Shown: one piece after another, positions 11,768 to 22,878 of the stretch
How the letters are laid out: each line of letters begins with the position of its first letter
How positions within the stretch are numbered: the first letter of the stretch is position 1
Made by a program: the position numbers and the translations under genes
Origin: Aegilops tauschii subsp. strangulata
Taxonomy: Eukaryota; Streptophyta; Magnoliopsida; Poales; Poaceae
Direction of reading: 5' to 3'
Assembly (NCBI RefSeq): GCF_002575655.3
Contig: NC_053041.3
Location: 377,377,054 to 377,441,053 of the forward strand
Length of the DNA: 64,000 bases
Notes under the pieces: model-generated
Told to the model about the DNA's origin: nothing
Databases searched by the model: none
Seen by the model: only the letters and a program-made list of their open reading frames with translations

Positions 11768-11850
11768 GGGGATGCCTTCCGGGGCATCCCCAAGCTTAGA
11801 TGCTTGAGTCTACTTGAATATTTACTTGGGGTGCCTTGGTCATCCCCAAG
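11768..11850 (-). other. Conserved hairpin pair in the 3' untranslated region
   Basis: Hairpin 1 (11768-11791): arms GGGGATGCC and GGCATCCCC around the six-base loop TTCCGG. Hairpin 2 (11825-11850): an imperfect CTTGGGGTGCC / CATCCCCAAG stem. Both recur in every related copy in the window. Confidence 0.65.
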
Positions 11851-12564
11851 CTTGAGCTCTTGCCTCTCTTCCTTCTCCTCACATCAAGACCTTCTCGATC
11901 ATCGAACACTTCATCCACACAAAACTTCAACAGAAAACTCGGTAAGATCTGTTAGTATAATAAAGCAAATCACTACTCTAAGTACTGTTGCAAACCAATT
12001 CATATTTTGTTTTTGCATTGTTTCTACTGTCGTATAACTTTTTCATGGCTTAATCCACTGATATAAATCGATAGTTTCATCAAAACAAGCAAACTATGCA
12101 TCAAAAACAGAATCTGTCTAAAACAGAACAGTCTGTAATAATCTGAACATTCACCATACTTCTTATACTTGAACAATTCTGCCAGAATTAGGAAAAATAA
12201 ACAATTTGTATATAAAGACAGTGCAAAAAGAATCAGAACCATTTGACGTTCCAGTAAAAAATTAAAAATCGTGCACTACAGCCAAAGTTTCTGTCCTGCA
12301 CCGTACAAACCAACAAGCATTGTATACATCCTAAAGGCAAACCTTGGCACATTATTTTTATTTCTAAACTTTATAAAAGAACACAACAGAAATAAATGAC
12401 TCTCTAAAACTTCTGGGTTGTCTCCCTGGCAGCGCTTTCTTTAAAGCCATTAAGCGAGGCATATAGTGCTCAAGTAGTGAATCCACCCGGATCCCAAGGT
12501 ATATCAAAGCCAATTTTAATTAGCAATGATTTGGCATTTAGTAGTGAGCACAAAGCAACATATA

Positions 12565-13808
12565 TCAAGCAATGACGAAGTCTAACTCTCTTCCTATGCA
12601 TCGGCATGTCATAAAAGAACAATTCTTGCACACATAGTAAAGGCCAATGCATAGTATAAGCAGTTTCTTGCAATTTACCATGTTGAAAACATAGAGAGGT
12701 GGAGATATAGTTCCTCTCTCATAATAATTGCAAGTATGAGCAGCAAGCACATGCATATTATATTCATCAAAATCATCATGTGTAATAGTAAAACGCAACC
12801 CATCAATATAATCCTTAATAAGGGCAAACTTCTCCGATATATTATAATCGGGAGAATTCAAAAAGATAATAGGACTATCATGCATGGGTGCAATAGCAAC
12901 AATTTCATGTTTAACATAAGGAACTATAGCAAGTTCATCTCCATAAGAATAATTCATATTGGTATCTTGGCCACAAGCATAGCAAGCATCACCAAAAAGG
13001 GATATTTCAAGAGAATCAACGGGGTCATAACAATCATCATAGCAATCATCCTTCGGTAAGCATGAAGGGAAATTAAACAATGTATGAGTTGAAGAGTTAC
13101 TCTCATTAGAAGGTGGGCACGGGTAGCTAATCCGCTCTTCCTCCTTTTGTTCTTCGCTCTCCTCATCATCTTTCTCATCCAATGAGCTCACAGTTTCATC
13201 AATTTCTTCTTCCATAGACTCCTGCAGAATATTAGTCTCTTCTTGGACAGCAGAGTAGTCCTCAATATATGGTTCAACATATTCATTAGAAGCATAATTA
13301 TCATAGCAATATTTAAGTATGGAAAAAATTTAGATTTGTAAAGAGTAGCACCATACTTTTCAATCAAAGAAGGAATTTCATAAGCAACCTTAAAAGCAAC
13401 AAATTCTTCGATTTGTTGAACATCATAGTAACTATAAACACCCTTAGCATACGAAGATACGATTCGATTATCACTAAACTCACATTGATAGGGAAGGTGT
13501 TTCTTAGGGTTTTTAGAACAACAAGTAAAATCATATATTTCACATAAATTCCAAGCATAGCACTGCAAACGATGAATTTGACCCAGTAAAAGTTTCCCTT
13601 TTTCAGATATGTGGTGTCGAACATAACAAGCATGCTCATCTAAAGATCTGCCCTCAACTAAGCTAGTTGGGGTTTCAGCATGAGCACATAGGGATCGAAG
13701 ATGATCCAAGTAATAAGCTTCAGGAGTACGATAGATTTTAAGTGGTTCTTCAACCATTGGTTCAGTAGGTACAACTAATTTTTTTGGAATTTTGCGTTTC
13801 CTACCCAT
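12565..13808 (-). pseudogene. Orphan retrotransposon ORF, frameshifted copy
   Basis: The frame starts at the ATG at 13808 with a basic N-terminus (MGRKRKIPKK) that could serve as a nuclear-localisation or nucleic-acid-binding patch. A conserved domain follows, about residues 35-130, with the anchors YLDHLRSLC, AETPTSLV, SEKGKLL, CYAWNLCEI, CCSKNPK, SSYAKGVYSYYD and IEEFVAFK. A one-base shift in a T-run near 13330 moves the continuation to the frame 13215-12565. That part has a Glu/Asp-rich middle, a CxxC (CYACG), the motif AIVPYVKHEIVAIAP, a TCNYYERG motif and a Cys-rich tail. The 337-residue ORFs of the 48-64 kb array share these landmarks. I see no gag, zinc knuckle, protease, RT or integrase signature and do not recognise a family. 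It lies directly after the primer site, where gag normally sits. Confidence 0.65.
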
Positions 13809-13903
13809 AACTAAAGATAAAAAACAACTAAGAACAGTAAATAAAAATTACTTAGTGATATAGCAAACAAGCACACACGAGAATATTCACCCCACGCTAT
13901 TGC

Positions 13904-13921
13904 TCCCCGGCAACGGCGCTA
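13904..13921 (-). promoter_or_regulatory. Primer-binding site (tRNA-Asp type)
   Basis: On the minus strand TAGCGCCGTTGCCGGGGA lies 11 bases inside the 5' LTR. It matches TGGCGCCGTTGCCGGGGA, the complement of the tRNA-Asp 3' end, except for one G to A change at the second base. Confidence 0.75.
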
Positions 13922-13932
13922 GAAAAAGGTCT

Positions 13933-15437
13933 TGATAACCCACAAGTATAGGGGATCAATTGTAGCCCCTTTCGATAAGTAAGAGTGTCGAACCCAACAA
14001 GGAGCTAAAGGTAGAACAAATATTCCCTCAAGTTCTATCGACCAACGATACAACTATACGCACGCTTAACGTTCGCATTACCTAGAACAAGTATGAAACT
14101 AGAAGTACTTTGTAGGTGTTGTTGGATAGGTTTGCAAGATAATAAAGAGCCCGTAAATAAAAAGTAGGGGCTATTTAGATAAAGACACAACTAAAGTAAA
14201 TATAGCGAGTGTGGAAAAGTGGTGGTAGGAGTTGTGAAATTGTCCCTAAGCAATTGACTACTTTACTAGACCGATAGCAAGTTTTATGTGGGAGAGGCTA
14301 CTGCTAGCATGTCATCCCTGACTTGGAATTCTATGCACTTATGATTCGAACTATTAGCAAGCATCCGCAACTACTAACGTTCATTAAGGTAAAACCCAAC
14401 CATAGCATTAAGATATATTGGTCCCCCTTCAATCCCGTATGCATCAATTTCTATGCTAGGTTGAAGCTTCTGTCACTCTTGCCCTCCAATACATAGTCCT
14501 ATCAACATACAACTAACCCTATGGTGTGATCCACGCGCGCGCTCATATGATGGGCACCAAAGGACAGCAATAACCACAAGAAAGTTAAATCAATCATAGC
14601 AATTCATCAACCACCGATAGGACAATGAAAATCTACTCAGACATCATAGGATGGCAACACATCATTGGATAATAATATGAAGCATAAAGCACCATGTTCA
14701 AGTAGAGGGTATAGCGGGTTGCGGGAGAGTGGACCGCTGTAGATAGAGGGGGGAAGGTGATGGAGATGTTGGTGAAGATGGCGAGGTGTTGGTGAAGATC
14801 GCGGTGATGATGATGGCCCCCGGCGGCGTTCCGGCGCCACCGGAAGCGAGGGGGAGAGAGCCCCCCTCCTTCTTCTTCTTCCTTGACCTTCTCCCTAGAT
14901 GGGAGAAGGGTTTCCCCTCTGGTCCATGCTCTCCATGGCGTGGGAGGGGTGAGAGCCCCTCCGAGATTGGATCTGTCTCTCTGTCTCTCTCTGTTTCTGC
15001 GTTCTCAGATTCTGCCCTGGCACCGTTTCTTTTATATTCGGAGATCCGTAACTCCGATTGGGTTGAATCTTTCGCCCAGATTTTTCTCATAAAATTAGCT
15101 TTCTTGCGGCAAAAGAAGAGCGTCAACTGCCTTACGGGGTGCCCACGAGGGTCCAGGGCGCGCCCCCCTGCCTCGTGGCCCCCTCGGGCACCGTCTCGAG
15201 TTGATTTTACTTCAAAAATCATAAATATTCCAAAATAGTTCTCCGTCCGTTTTATCCCGTTTGGACTCCGTTTGATATTGGGTTTCTGTGAAACATAAAA
15301 CATGCAACAAACAGGAACTGGCACTGGATCAATATGTTAGTCCCAAAAATAATATAAAAAGTTGCCAAAAGTATATGAAAGTTGAATAATATTGGCATGG
15401 AACAATCAAAAATTATAGATACGACGGAGACGTATCA
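13933..15437 (-). repeat. 5' LTR of the 8-15 kb element
   Basis: 1505 bp, bounded by TGATAACCC (13933) and GTATCA (15437). It matches 8096-9605 along its length. The minus-strand TATA-like box sits near 15030. It is followed by GCCAT at 15438-15442, the right target duplication. Confidence 0.85.
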
Positions 15438-16075
15438 GCCATATATATATTTTAATTTTTTGTGGGGTAAATATTAGAGGTTGTAGCAAATACATTCTAC
15501 ACTACGGGTCTTTTAGGCAAGTTTAGAGGCAAGCATGTGGGGCTAGTGCTATGATGTGTCGCGTCAACTCGTACAATGAGGAGAAGCTTGATTTTACTAC
15601 TACACGCCTTCTCCCTCGCCCATGCGCGCGGTGGCTCGCAGACGAGGACAGGCTTTTGCTTACTACAACAAGCTATCCCTCCCGCACGCGGTGGACGGAC
15701 ATGTAGCAGTTGATTTGATACTGTAGAAGTAGTAACATCATTGTTTGTCTTCTCGAAGAGGCGAAGAGCCAAGCGCAACCCGAACGTGGCAGTTGCGAAC
15801 GCTCGCGTGGCAGTCTTTGTGTAGGGGTGGGGCGTGGTGCGGAGCCTTGGAGCACGCATATAGCCAGGCTCTTGCATGAGACAAAATTGCTATGTAAGCA
15901 GGCTTTAAGCCCACTATTGTAGTACTTGCTAGTATAGCCCTGTAAACCAGATAGGAGTATTTGCCTTTCTAGAGATTTCAACAAGTGACTACACCCTAAA
16001 TGAGTACATATGGAGCAAAATGAGTGAATCTACACCGTAAATAAATACGTAGTTCTCTCATTTTCCTCCCCGTCT
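15438..16075. other. Intergenic DNA with the second arm of the old duplication
   Basis: Positions 15545-15830 are the diverged partner of 7660-7935. There is a short AT-rich run at 15442-15460. No gene seen. Confidence 0.5.
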
Positions 16076-16301
16076 TGGTCGCGGTGCACAATATTGAGTA
16101 CACTACTACTGACTAGTCTCTTCTTGACACGCATTTACGTTGATACGGCTTGAATGCCAACAACGTAGAGGGTAGCGGTTCCCGAAACGTTGAACGATCA
16201 ATGATGCCTCCGCATTCAATTAGCATGCAGAGGTAGGAGTAAGTAATTGGAGAAGTAGAATGGAGCTAGCACGATGTGAATCCAACGCAGTTTGGACTCT
16301 C

Positions 16302-16308
16302 ATATAAA
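16302..16308 (+). promoter_or_regulatory. TATA box of the 180-codon gene
   Basis: ATATAAA lies about 100 bp upstream of the ATG at 16408. The string CTCATATAAAGGCGCCCCAC is retained exactly in the second copy near 17796-17815. Confidence 0.6.
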
Positions 16309-16407
16309 GGCGCCCCACCACTCCAATCCATCTACTCCTAGTCTCTGCGCAACACTGCCCACTCCAATCCAAGACCAAGACCAAGTGACCAGAAGCCACA
16401 AGCACCC

Positions 16408-16950
16408 ATGGCGTCGATGGATGCGTGCGGCAGTCGGCTATGCCTGGTCGTCCATGGAGCCGACCTGCGGCCCCGCACCGCGCAGCATTTCCAGATGGTG
16501 CTGATGACCGCCGGTGTCATAGCCCTCGTCGATGCCAGCTTCGCCTCTCGCATGTTCCATATGATGGTCGACTCCATCTGCAGGTTCACCGCCGTCAAGA
16601 AGCGTGTGAACGACCTTGCCGTGCTGCTCCAGCCCGCGTGCCTAGATTCCTTGTTGCCTGCCACCCTCATCGGCCTCCAAGGTGACGAACTCTTTGAAGC
16701 ACTGGTGGCCCTGCAGCTGCCGGAGGTCGCGACGAAGAATGCGCAGGTCAAGCCCGCGCTCGCCGCGCAGCGCCTCGCCATGCAAGAAATTGTCGATCTG
16801 CACATCCACATCTACGAGGAAATCGTCTACATAGGCCACTCCAAGGCCAGCGAGGACATAAAGACGTTGGCCTTCTTCCAGCGGCTGGAATCTCTGGACG
16901 CCATTGTTCAGAAGCACGTCGACCTGGCCACGAAAGCCACTGCTACTTAG
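16408..16950 (+). CDS. Uncharacterised 180-residue protein, intact single-exon gene
   Basis: A continuous frame runs from ATG (context CACCCATGG) to TAG. A TATA box lies about 100 bp upstream and a long 3' region follows. The C-terminal half looks alpha-helical, with alternating charged and hydrophobic residues (QRLAMQEIVDLHIH, EDIKTLAFFQRL, LDAIVQKHVDLATK). There is no signal peptide, membrane segment or metal-binding motif. I do not recognise the family. Support for a real gene comes from the promoter and from the second copy, which keeps the same length and frame with many substitutions but no indels. It is the only protein-coding gene outside transposons in this window without a visible lesion. 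Its position in a heavily decayed region leaves open that it is also no longer expressed. Confidence 0.65.
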   Translation: MASMDACGSRLCLVVHGADLRPRTAQHFQMVLMTAGVIALVDASFASRMFHMMVDSICRFTAVKKRVNDLAVLLQPACLDSLLPATLIGLQGDELFEALVALQLPEVATKNAQVKPALAAQRLAMQEIVDLHIHIYEEIVYIGHSKASEDIKTLAFFQRLESLDAIVQKHVDLATKATAT

Positions 16951-17166
16951 CCACCGTTCGGTGGGCCGGCGCCCTTAGTCGAGGAGGTGGACGTCGTCGA
17001 TGGATGCATCTTTTTCTGGCCTCCTGTAACCAGCACTGCATCGCCTTGTGGCCTTAATGTTTTATTAGTATATGGCATTTTTATTACAGTCGTAAATGGC
17101 ATGTGTGATCCCTTGCTCTTATTTGGTGCGAATTATATGTAGTATCACTATCTTTGACCTGGTGTA

Positions 17167-17400
17167 CTACCTAGGTCCTGGTTTATTAGTCCCTTTTGTA
17201 ATTTGTGCTAAATATTGACCAAAGATTTAACTGACAAAATGTTAGTGCATGTCAACAAAAATTATATCATTTGATTTGTATTTGAACATAGTTTTCAATG
17301 ATATAATTTTGGTGACATGCATGAACCTTTGGTTAGTCAAATTTATGGTCAAAATTTGGCACAGATTATGACGGGGAGCAATAAACCAGGATGGAGGTAG
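17167..17400. mobile_element. Stowaway-like (Tc1/Mariner) MITE
   Basis: A 234-bp foldback. The left end reads CTACCTAGGTCCTGGTTTAT. The right end, on the complement, reads CTACCTCCATCCTGGTTTAT. Similarity continues inward through ATTTGTGC/ATCTGTGC, TTTGACC and AATTATATCATT, so nearly the whole element folds back. A TA dinucleotide precedes the left end; the right side has AA, so one target base has changed. It has no coding capacity and would need a Mariner transposase supplied elsewhere. Confidence 0.8.
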
Positions 17401-17593
17401 AATGGTCCGTCACCATCGTGTTTTGTGTCTAATTTTGACTTCAGCGACCCAACCTACATGGAGGGAGTGTTGTATATATTGGCGCGACAACCAAACTTAT
17501 ATATTCAAAACTGAGCGTTACTACAAGTCAAGAGTTCAAAACGAGAAAGTGGAACAAGTACAGCATGCTTGTGACGTTCGGGTCGCACCCCCA

Positions 17594-18588
17594 CACAGTC
17601 GTGGTGCACAATGTAGTAGCTAGTCTCTTCTTGACCTGCATTTACATTGATACGGCTTGAATGCCAAGGAGGGAGAGGGTAGCGGTTCCCGAGACATTGA
17701 ACGGTCAATGATGCATCCGCAAATAGCATGCACAGTGAATTAATTGGATAAGCATAATAGAGCCAGCACGATGTGAAATCAATAGAGTTTGGACTCTCAT
17801 ATAAAGGCGCCCCACCACTCCAATCCATCTACTCCTAGTCTCTGCGCAACACTGCTCACTCCAATCCAAGACCAAGTGACCAGAAGCCACAAGCACCTAT
17901 GGAGGCGATGGACGCGAGCGGCAGTCGACTGTGCTAGATCATCCAAGACGCTGGCCTACGGTCCCGCACTGCGTAGTGTTTCCAGACGGTGCTGGCGACC
18001 GCCGGCGTCGTGGCCCTCGCCGACGCCGGCTTCACCTCTCGCATGGACGACATGATGGTCTAGTCCATCCGCAAGTTCACCGCCGTCAAGTAACACACGG
18101 ACAACCTTGCCGTACTGCTCCAACCCACGCGCCCAGGCTCCTCATTGCCTTCCACCCTCATCGGCCTCCATGGTGACGAACTCTTTCAAGCCCTGGTGGC
18201 CCTGCAGGTGCCGGAGATCACAACGAAGAATGTGCACCTCGAGGTCGCGCTCACCGCGCAGCGCCTCGCCATGCAAGAAACCGTCGACCTGCACATCCAC
18301 GTCTATGAGGAAATCGTCTACATAGGCCACTACAAGTCCAGCGAGGACAGAAAGACATTGGCCTTCTTCCAGCGGCTGGAATATTTGGACGCCATTGTTC
18401 AGAAGCACGTCGACCTGGCCACGAAAGCCTCTCCTACTTAGCCGTCGTCCGGTGGGCCGACGCCCTGAGTCGAGGAGGTGGACGTCATCGACGGATGCAT
18501 ATTTCTTCTTGCCTCCTGTAACCAGCATTGCATCGCTTCGTGGCCTTAATGTTTTATTAGTATATGGCATTTTTATTCCAGGCGTAAC
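17594..18588 (+). repeat. Tandem gene duplication, copy 2
   Basis: Second copy of the 16076-17095 block. The two are separated by about 500 bp that include the MITE. Confidence 0.85.
17899..18441 (+). pseudogene. Second copy of the 180-residue gene, four in-frame stops
   Basis: Aligned with 16408-16950, the frame is preserved over the same 543 bases. It has stops at codons 13 (TAG, 17935), 26 (TAG, 17974), 55 (TAG, 18061) and 65 (TAA, 18091). After codon 65 it stays open to the shared TAG and remains highly similar, for example QRLAMQE and KHVDLATK. The TATA region is conserved. Absence of indels with several nonsense changes points to decay by point mutation. The first two TAGs fit CAG/TGG-type or TCG-type changes, but ancestral codons cannot be fixed from one other copy. 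Confidence 0.85.
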
Positions 18589-21500
18589 GTTTTCACTGTG
18601 AGGTGGGGCCCCAGTTGAGCAAACCGACCATCGACAAATCCCCACCCCGCCCACCGCGCGTCGGCTGAGTTTAGAATTAGAAGAGAGAAACAAGGGAGAA
18701 GAGCTAGTTGTAGCACGGACACTGTTGTCAGATGGGGCTCGTGTTGATAGAATAGGAGTACTGAGCACTCGTACCTCTTTTTTAGGGAAAAAGTAGTCGT
18801 ACATCTAGTACCACTAGTTGGGTGCATCCGACCTATACCTGTCATCACTTTAGGTATCCTTTTCGAACTGCAGCTACGCTTCATAGTACATATTTTTTTA
18901 TGCATTTATCCTCCTATATGTACTCTTAGGCTATTTCCACGTGCTCCCTTTCGCCGACATGTGGGACATAGAGCATCTTGGTCATAGTGCATGCACGACT
19001 GGGAGCATATGCAACCATGTCGGGGTACTTTACATTTCAGACCACACGAATTACATGCAAACCCCCCACAGAAGAATAAATAAATCAATGAATTACTACA
19101 TGAAACCGGATTATTTTCGTAGAAACCAGAGCACGTTCATTAAATTTTGTACATAACACGTTTTAAAAAAACGACGGGACCTGAACTAGTCTAAGGGCCT
19201 CTTTGATTCGTAGTATACTGAAAACACAGGATTGGGGAAAGTATGATGGCGATGAACCGAGACGAGGAGAACTCTAACTCAGTTTGAGGTTAGAGTTAGA
19301 TTCTAACCCTAAACTAACCCTGAACTAACTCTAACCAAAGATGTGTTTGGATGGCAGGGTTAGATTGACAATAAATGCTCTTTCTCAATCATTTGACTAC
19401 TTTGGACCCTATTTCCTGCCGGATTTGGTGTGGCCAGCTCTTGCGTGGCCTCCTCCCGCTCACAATTGACATAAACGAACCATATTTACAAATCAAGCAT
19501 GCAAAACATGATAAATTTTATTTTGTCCATAAAATGAGATATCCCAATTAAACATACAAGTCGTTAATCAAGCTTCACAAAAAATTACACTCCATGAAAA
19601 AAGCATGAGCTAACTCATCACGGAAGGCATTCACGATAGGGAGGGAGACCGGAGCCCCTGACGCGCCTAGGGAGGAGCTCGTCATTGTCGCTCTGGAGGA
19701 AGGCTCTGTATAGCCCAAGCCCCGGGAACCCCTCCGACGTATACCGCATGATTCTTTGCTCCTTCTTATGTACTTCACCGACATGTGGGAGAGCCAGCAT
19801 CCGGGTCGACGTGTCATGCACCAGATTAGAGTGGGGAACGGAAGGAGGGCATCACCCCGGTCGTAGAGCTAGTAATTCATGACTATAGTGAGTAGTCATA
19901 TCACAAGTCTTTCCAGCACTAACGCGCCATCAAATTGCATAGCCCTACCTTTCCAGCAATAAGTAAGTTGAATCCGCTACTCCCTCACCCTCCTCTCCTC
20001 TTTGTCAGACCGCCTACGCAAAAACTGCCGCACGTACTGCCCGGGAAAAGCCCCGCCCTCAACTTTTAACTACATGAAAATAGTTCGAGCTTGTTCATTC
20101 AATATAAATACTAGTATTGTATGTTTATTCACCCGTGGGGTTGTTCAATGAATGGAGGGCTCGGGAGCACAAATGAACAATACTACTACTAGTAAGTAGG
20201 AGTTGTACAGTTAGTCATGTTAAATAGAGAGTTTCTTTTCTTTAATGCCACGTACACAAATTGAAACGCTTGTTGTGGAGAGAAAAAGATAATCACTCCA
20301 CTATATATGTAGGCAGGGGCCTGAGCGCTTGCTTTACTAGGGTTGATCTCTTCATTCTCTCATCCTCTCCAGATCTAAACAAGACAGTGGTAGCGACATT
20401 TTCTCTCTGCTCACCGCTGGTCACAGATCCGGCGGGTTCCCTTCGGCCGGTGTGTGTAGAGGACTAGGTGCATCGTTCACGCGGTCATCGCCAGCGAGGA
20501 AGGAAACCCACAGCTGTCGGCGGGGCCCGATCCTCTGCCCGTGCCGTTCTCTGACACAGCACCGGCTCGGGAGGTCCTCCGACTCTTCTTCCTCGCTGCC
20601 ATATTGTGCGCAGATCCAACCTCCCGCCGCCGACATCCCGATGACCCTTAGGTATAAGTTTTTCGAAAGGGGCCTTGCTCTACTGCCCCGGCTCCCCACG
20701 TGTCTGCATGTGCATCTTTTTCTACTTCCATCAGCTCTTCTGAAGCTACCTAAATTTTTAGTATTATTAGAGGTAAAGCTACTTCATGCATTCGAATCTA
20801 GGACTTGGTTCAAACAACGAAGAAAGGGGGAAAGTCGTAGCATGAATCTAGGACTTGATTCAAAGAGGAGATAACAGGCGGAAAGTAGTAGAGACCAGAT
20901 ACCCAACTGGTTTCTTGGTTGAAAAGGGAAATAAAGGGAAGACGCAGTACAAACTGGATAAGGAACGGATCTATTATTGGTTGAAAAAAGGACAGAAAGT
21001 GGCGTCTGGTGGACAAGTCAACAGAGTATGTCCACGATTAGATTTGCTGCCCTCACATAGTAAAAGGTCTCCAGGATTAGATTTGCTGCCCTCACAGAGT
21101 ATGAACAAACTCGGCATCACTACTTTATGCCTCCTTGTAGGTACATTGTGCTGATGCGTCCACTGTCGCATGTCCTTATACCAACTTTTTGCTATTGTTA
21201 ATGTAAGGCCGCATGTAAAATGAAGCAATCACACTGGTACCTTAAGGACATGTCTAACCAGTGTTATTGTTAATCTAATGCCTCCAGGGATATGATGCAA
21301 TTAAACTGTCTTACCAATGGTACTCCTGATATTTCCCCAGTATGATAAGTAAGTTGCTTCTTTACGCTGCTGAGTGTCCTGGTGTCCCCACGGTCCCATG
21401 CCCTTAAACCAACTCTTTATCTGCTGTTGATTTACTGTATCTGGTAAACAAGCAATTCCACCATTAAAGTAATCCCATATTTGACGAATGTCATTATTGA

Positions 21501-22318
21501 TCGTAATGCTTCCGGTAACATGAAGCATTGCTGACATTTTAAAATTTCTATTGTCCTTGCGTGATTGCCATGAACATAATTAAGATGCTTCTTTTCATTT
21601 CGTGTATGTTTCGTATCTTCTTATTGACCAACAACTGTTTTCTTTCTATCTTTTTGTGCAGACAGGGAGATCCATTTCACCTTGTTGCTATTGTGATCTA
21701 TTGGTGAACTGCAAAAAACACTTTTTTGGAATGAGTGTCTTGTGCAGTTCAACTAAAATGTCACGTGGGCAACATCTCTCAATTTTGGTGGAACTGCACA
21801 AAATGGTGGTTGGAGTTTCCAAAATATCCGTCAAATTCTGCTGGTAATCTCGTGCAACATTTTATTAGCCTTTGCAAGATGAGCCGTCACTGTCACCACA
21901 ATGGCACTTTATTTTAGTGGAACTGCACAAAAGGATAAGCAAATTATAGTTGCACCTTACATGAGCAAGACAGCCAACCTTAATGTTGCTCAATTTTTGT
22001 GAAACTACTAAAGAAGAACCTGCCGGCTCACGAGAGCAAGTACTTCTTGCTAGCTGAACGATGCAATCTTTGCTTCATTTCAGGTGAACTGTAGAAAAAG
22101 TCACATGAATTGAATCATCGAGTGGAGCTGCAGGTTGACTTCCACTAGTGCCAGTATTATAGTAATCATGCTCTTTATTATCTGTGTTGTGCAAACAGGA
22201 ATACTCAACTACAGATGTTGTGATGGTCAAGAGCATTTGCCAAGTTCTTGGGTTGTATGACACGGCTAGCCAAGATGGATTTAATCCCGATATTCACTTT
22301 ACCAAAAGGCTCTAATGT
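18589..22318. other. Long intergenic stretch, no supported gene
   Basis: No ORF shows recognisable domains. A TATA-like CTATATATG near 20301 precedes a CT-rich, 5'-UTR-like stretch (20320-20460), so an unrecognised or non-coding transcript is possible. Small internal repeats occur: a duplicated GATTAGATTTGCTGCCCTCA near 21039 and 21078, and GAATCTAGGACTTG(G/A)TTCAAA near 20793 and 20843. The rest is unassigned. Confidence 0.4.
19288..19336. repeat. Inverted repeat with CCCTAAA-like core
   Basis: The arms GGTTAGAGTTAG (19288-19299) and CTAACTCTAACC (19325-19336) are perfect complements around a 25-base spacer containing CTAACCCTAAACTAACCC. It is probably the core of a small foldback element; I found no outer termini. 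Confidence 0.45.
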
Positions 22319-22507
22319 GTTGGTTATGAATCTTGCAAGCTGGGAATTAATGAGATGTGTAGGCATCTTTGTTGTACTTATTGTTTGAATCTTATTTGTT
22401 GGTTCTGAATCTTGCAAGCTGGGAATCAATGAGATGTGTAGGCATCTTTGTTGTACTTATTATTTGAATCTTATTTATTGGTTCTGAATCTTGCAAGCTG
22501 GGAAACA
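22319..22507. repeat. 79-bp tandem repeat, 2.4 copies
   Basis: Units start at 22319, 22398 and 22477 (third partial). They share GAATCTTGCAAGCTGGGAA and GAGATGTGTAGGCATCTTTG. Only a few substitutions separate the units. Confidence 0.85.
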
Positions 22508-22878
22508 CGGCATGATGATGCAGAGGACAGCAACCATAACAAACAGTTCAAACTTGGTAGTATTATCTGTGTGAAAGTGCGACAAATGTGCTGATCGTGT
22601 GCGTCCTGAGAATAATAATTTTAATTGTTGTGCATGTTGATCCTGTGGCACTGATAGAACGAGCCAATGCATTGCTTGTTTTAAGAATAAATTTCAATTA
22701 AAGCTAATTAAATTTAAGTAAAGTGACCACTAACACTTGTTAATACAGTACCACTACAGACCCGCTCGTGAACCGACATGTGGTCGGAATAGGTTTCTTA
22801 ATGGAGGCGTTTGAATGCACCGAGGGTGCATGTTCTGCCGGGCGTGCAACAGGCGAGGGAGGGGTAGTAACTGTTGTC

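Larger units (their letters stand above)
8096..15437 (-). mobile_element. Non-autonomous Ty3/gypsy-type LTR retrotransposon, complete
   Basis: The element spans 7342 bp on the minus strand: 5' LTR 13933-15437, internal region 13932-9606 and 3' LTR 9605-8096. The LTR starts TGATACGTCTCCGT. The primer site fits the 3' end of tRNA-Asp, as in Athila-like gypsy lineages. The internal region (~4.3 kb) is far too short for gag-pol, and its only substantial ORF is an orphan protein (12565-13808). The 3' untranslated region has the same paired hairpins and ATAAGTGAAG repeats as the array at 48050-64000, though the LTR differs along much of its length. The LTR pair shows scattered substitutions, so the insertion is not recent. 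From memory it belongs to the Triticeae Sabrina/WHAM group; treat that as tentative. Confidence 0.85.
16076..17095 (+). repeat. Tandem gene duplication, copy 1
   Basis: About 1 kb, including promoter, coding region and 3' flank, is repeated at 17594-18588. Both copies share CTAGTCTCTTCTTGAC upstream, the TATA region and GTATATGGCATTTTTATT downstream. Confidence 0.85.

Noticed and set aside
20855..21154. Possible organellar ribosomal protein S16 remnant (ERIYYWLKKGQ-like stretch)
   Set aside because: The resemblance is a single short string; surrounding residues do not fit and a duplicated 39-bp segment interrupts the frame.
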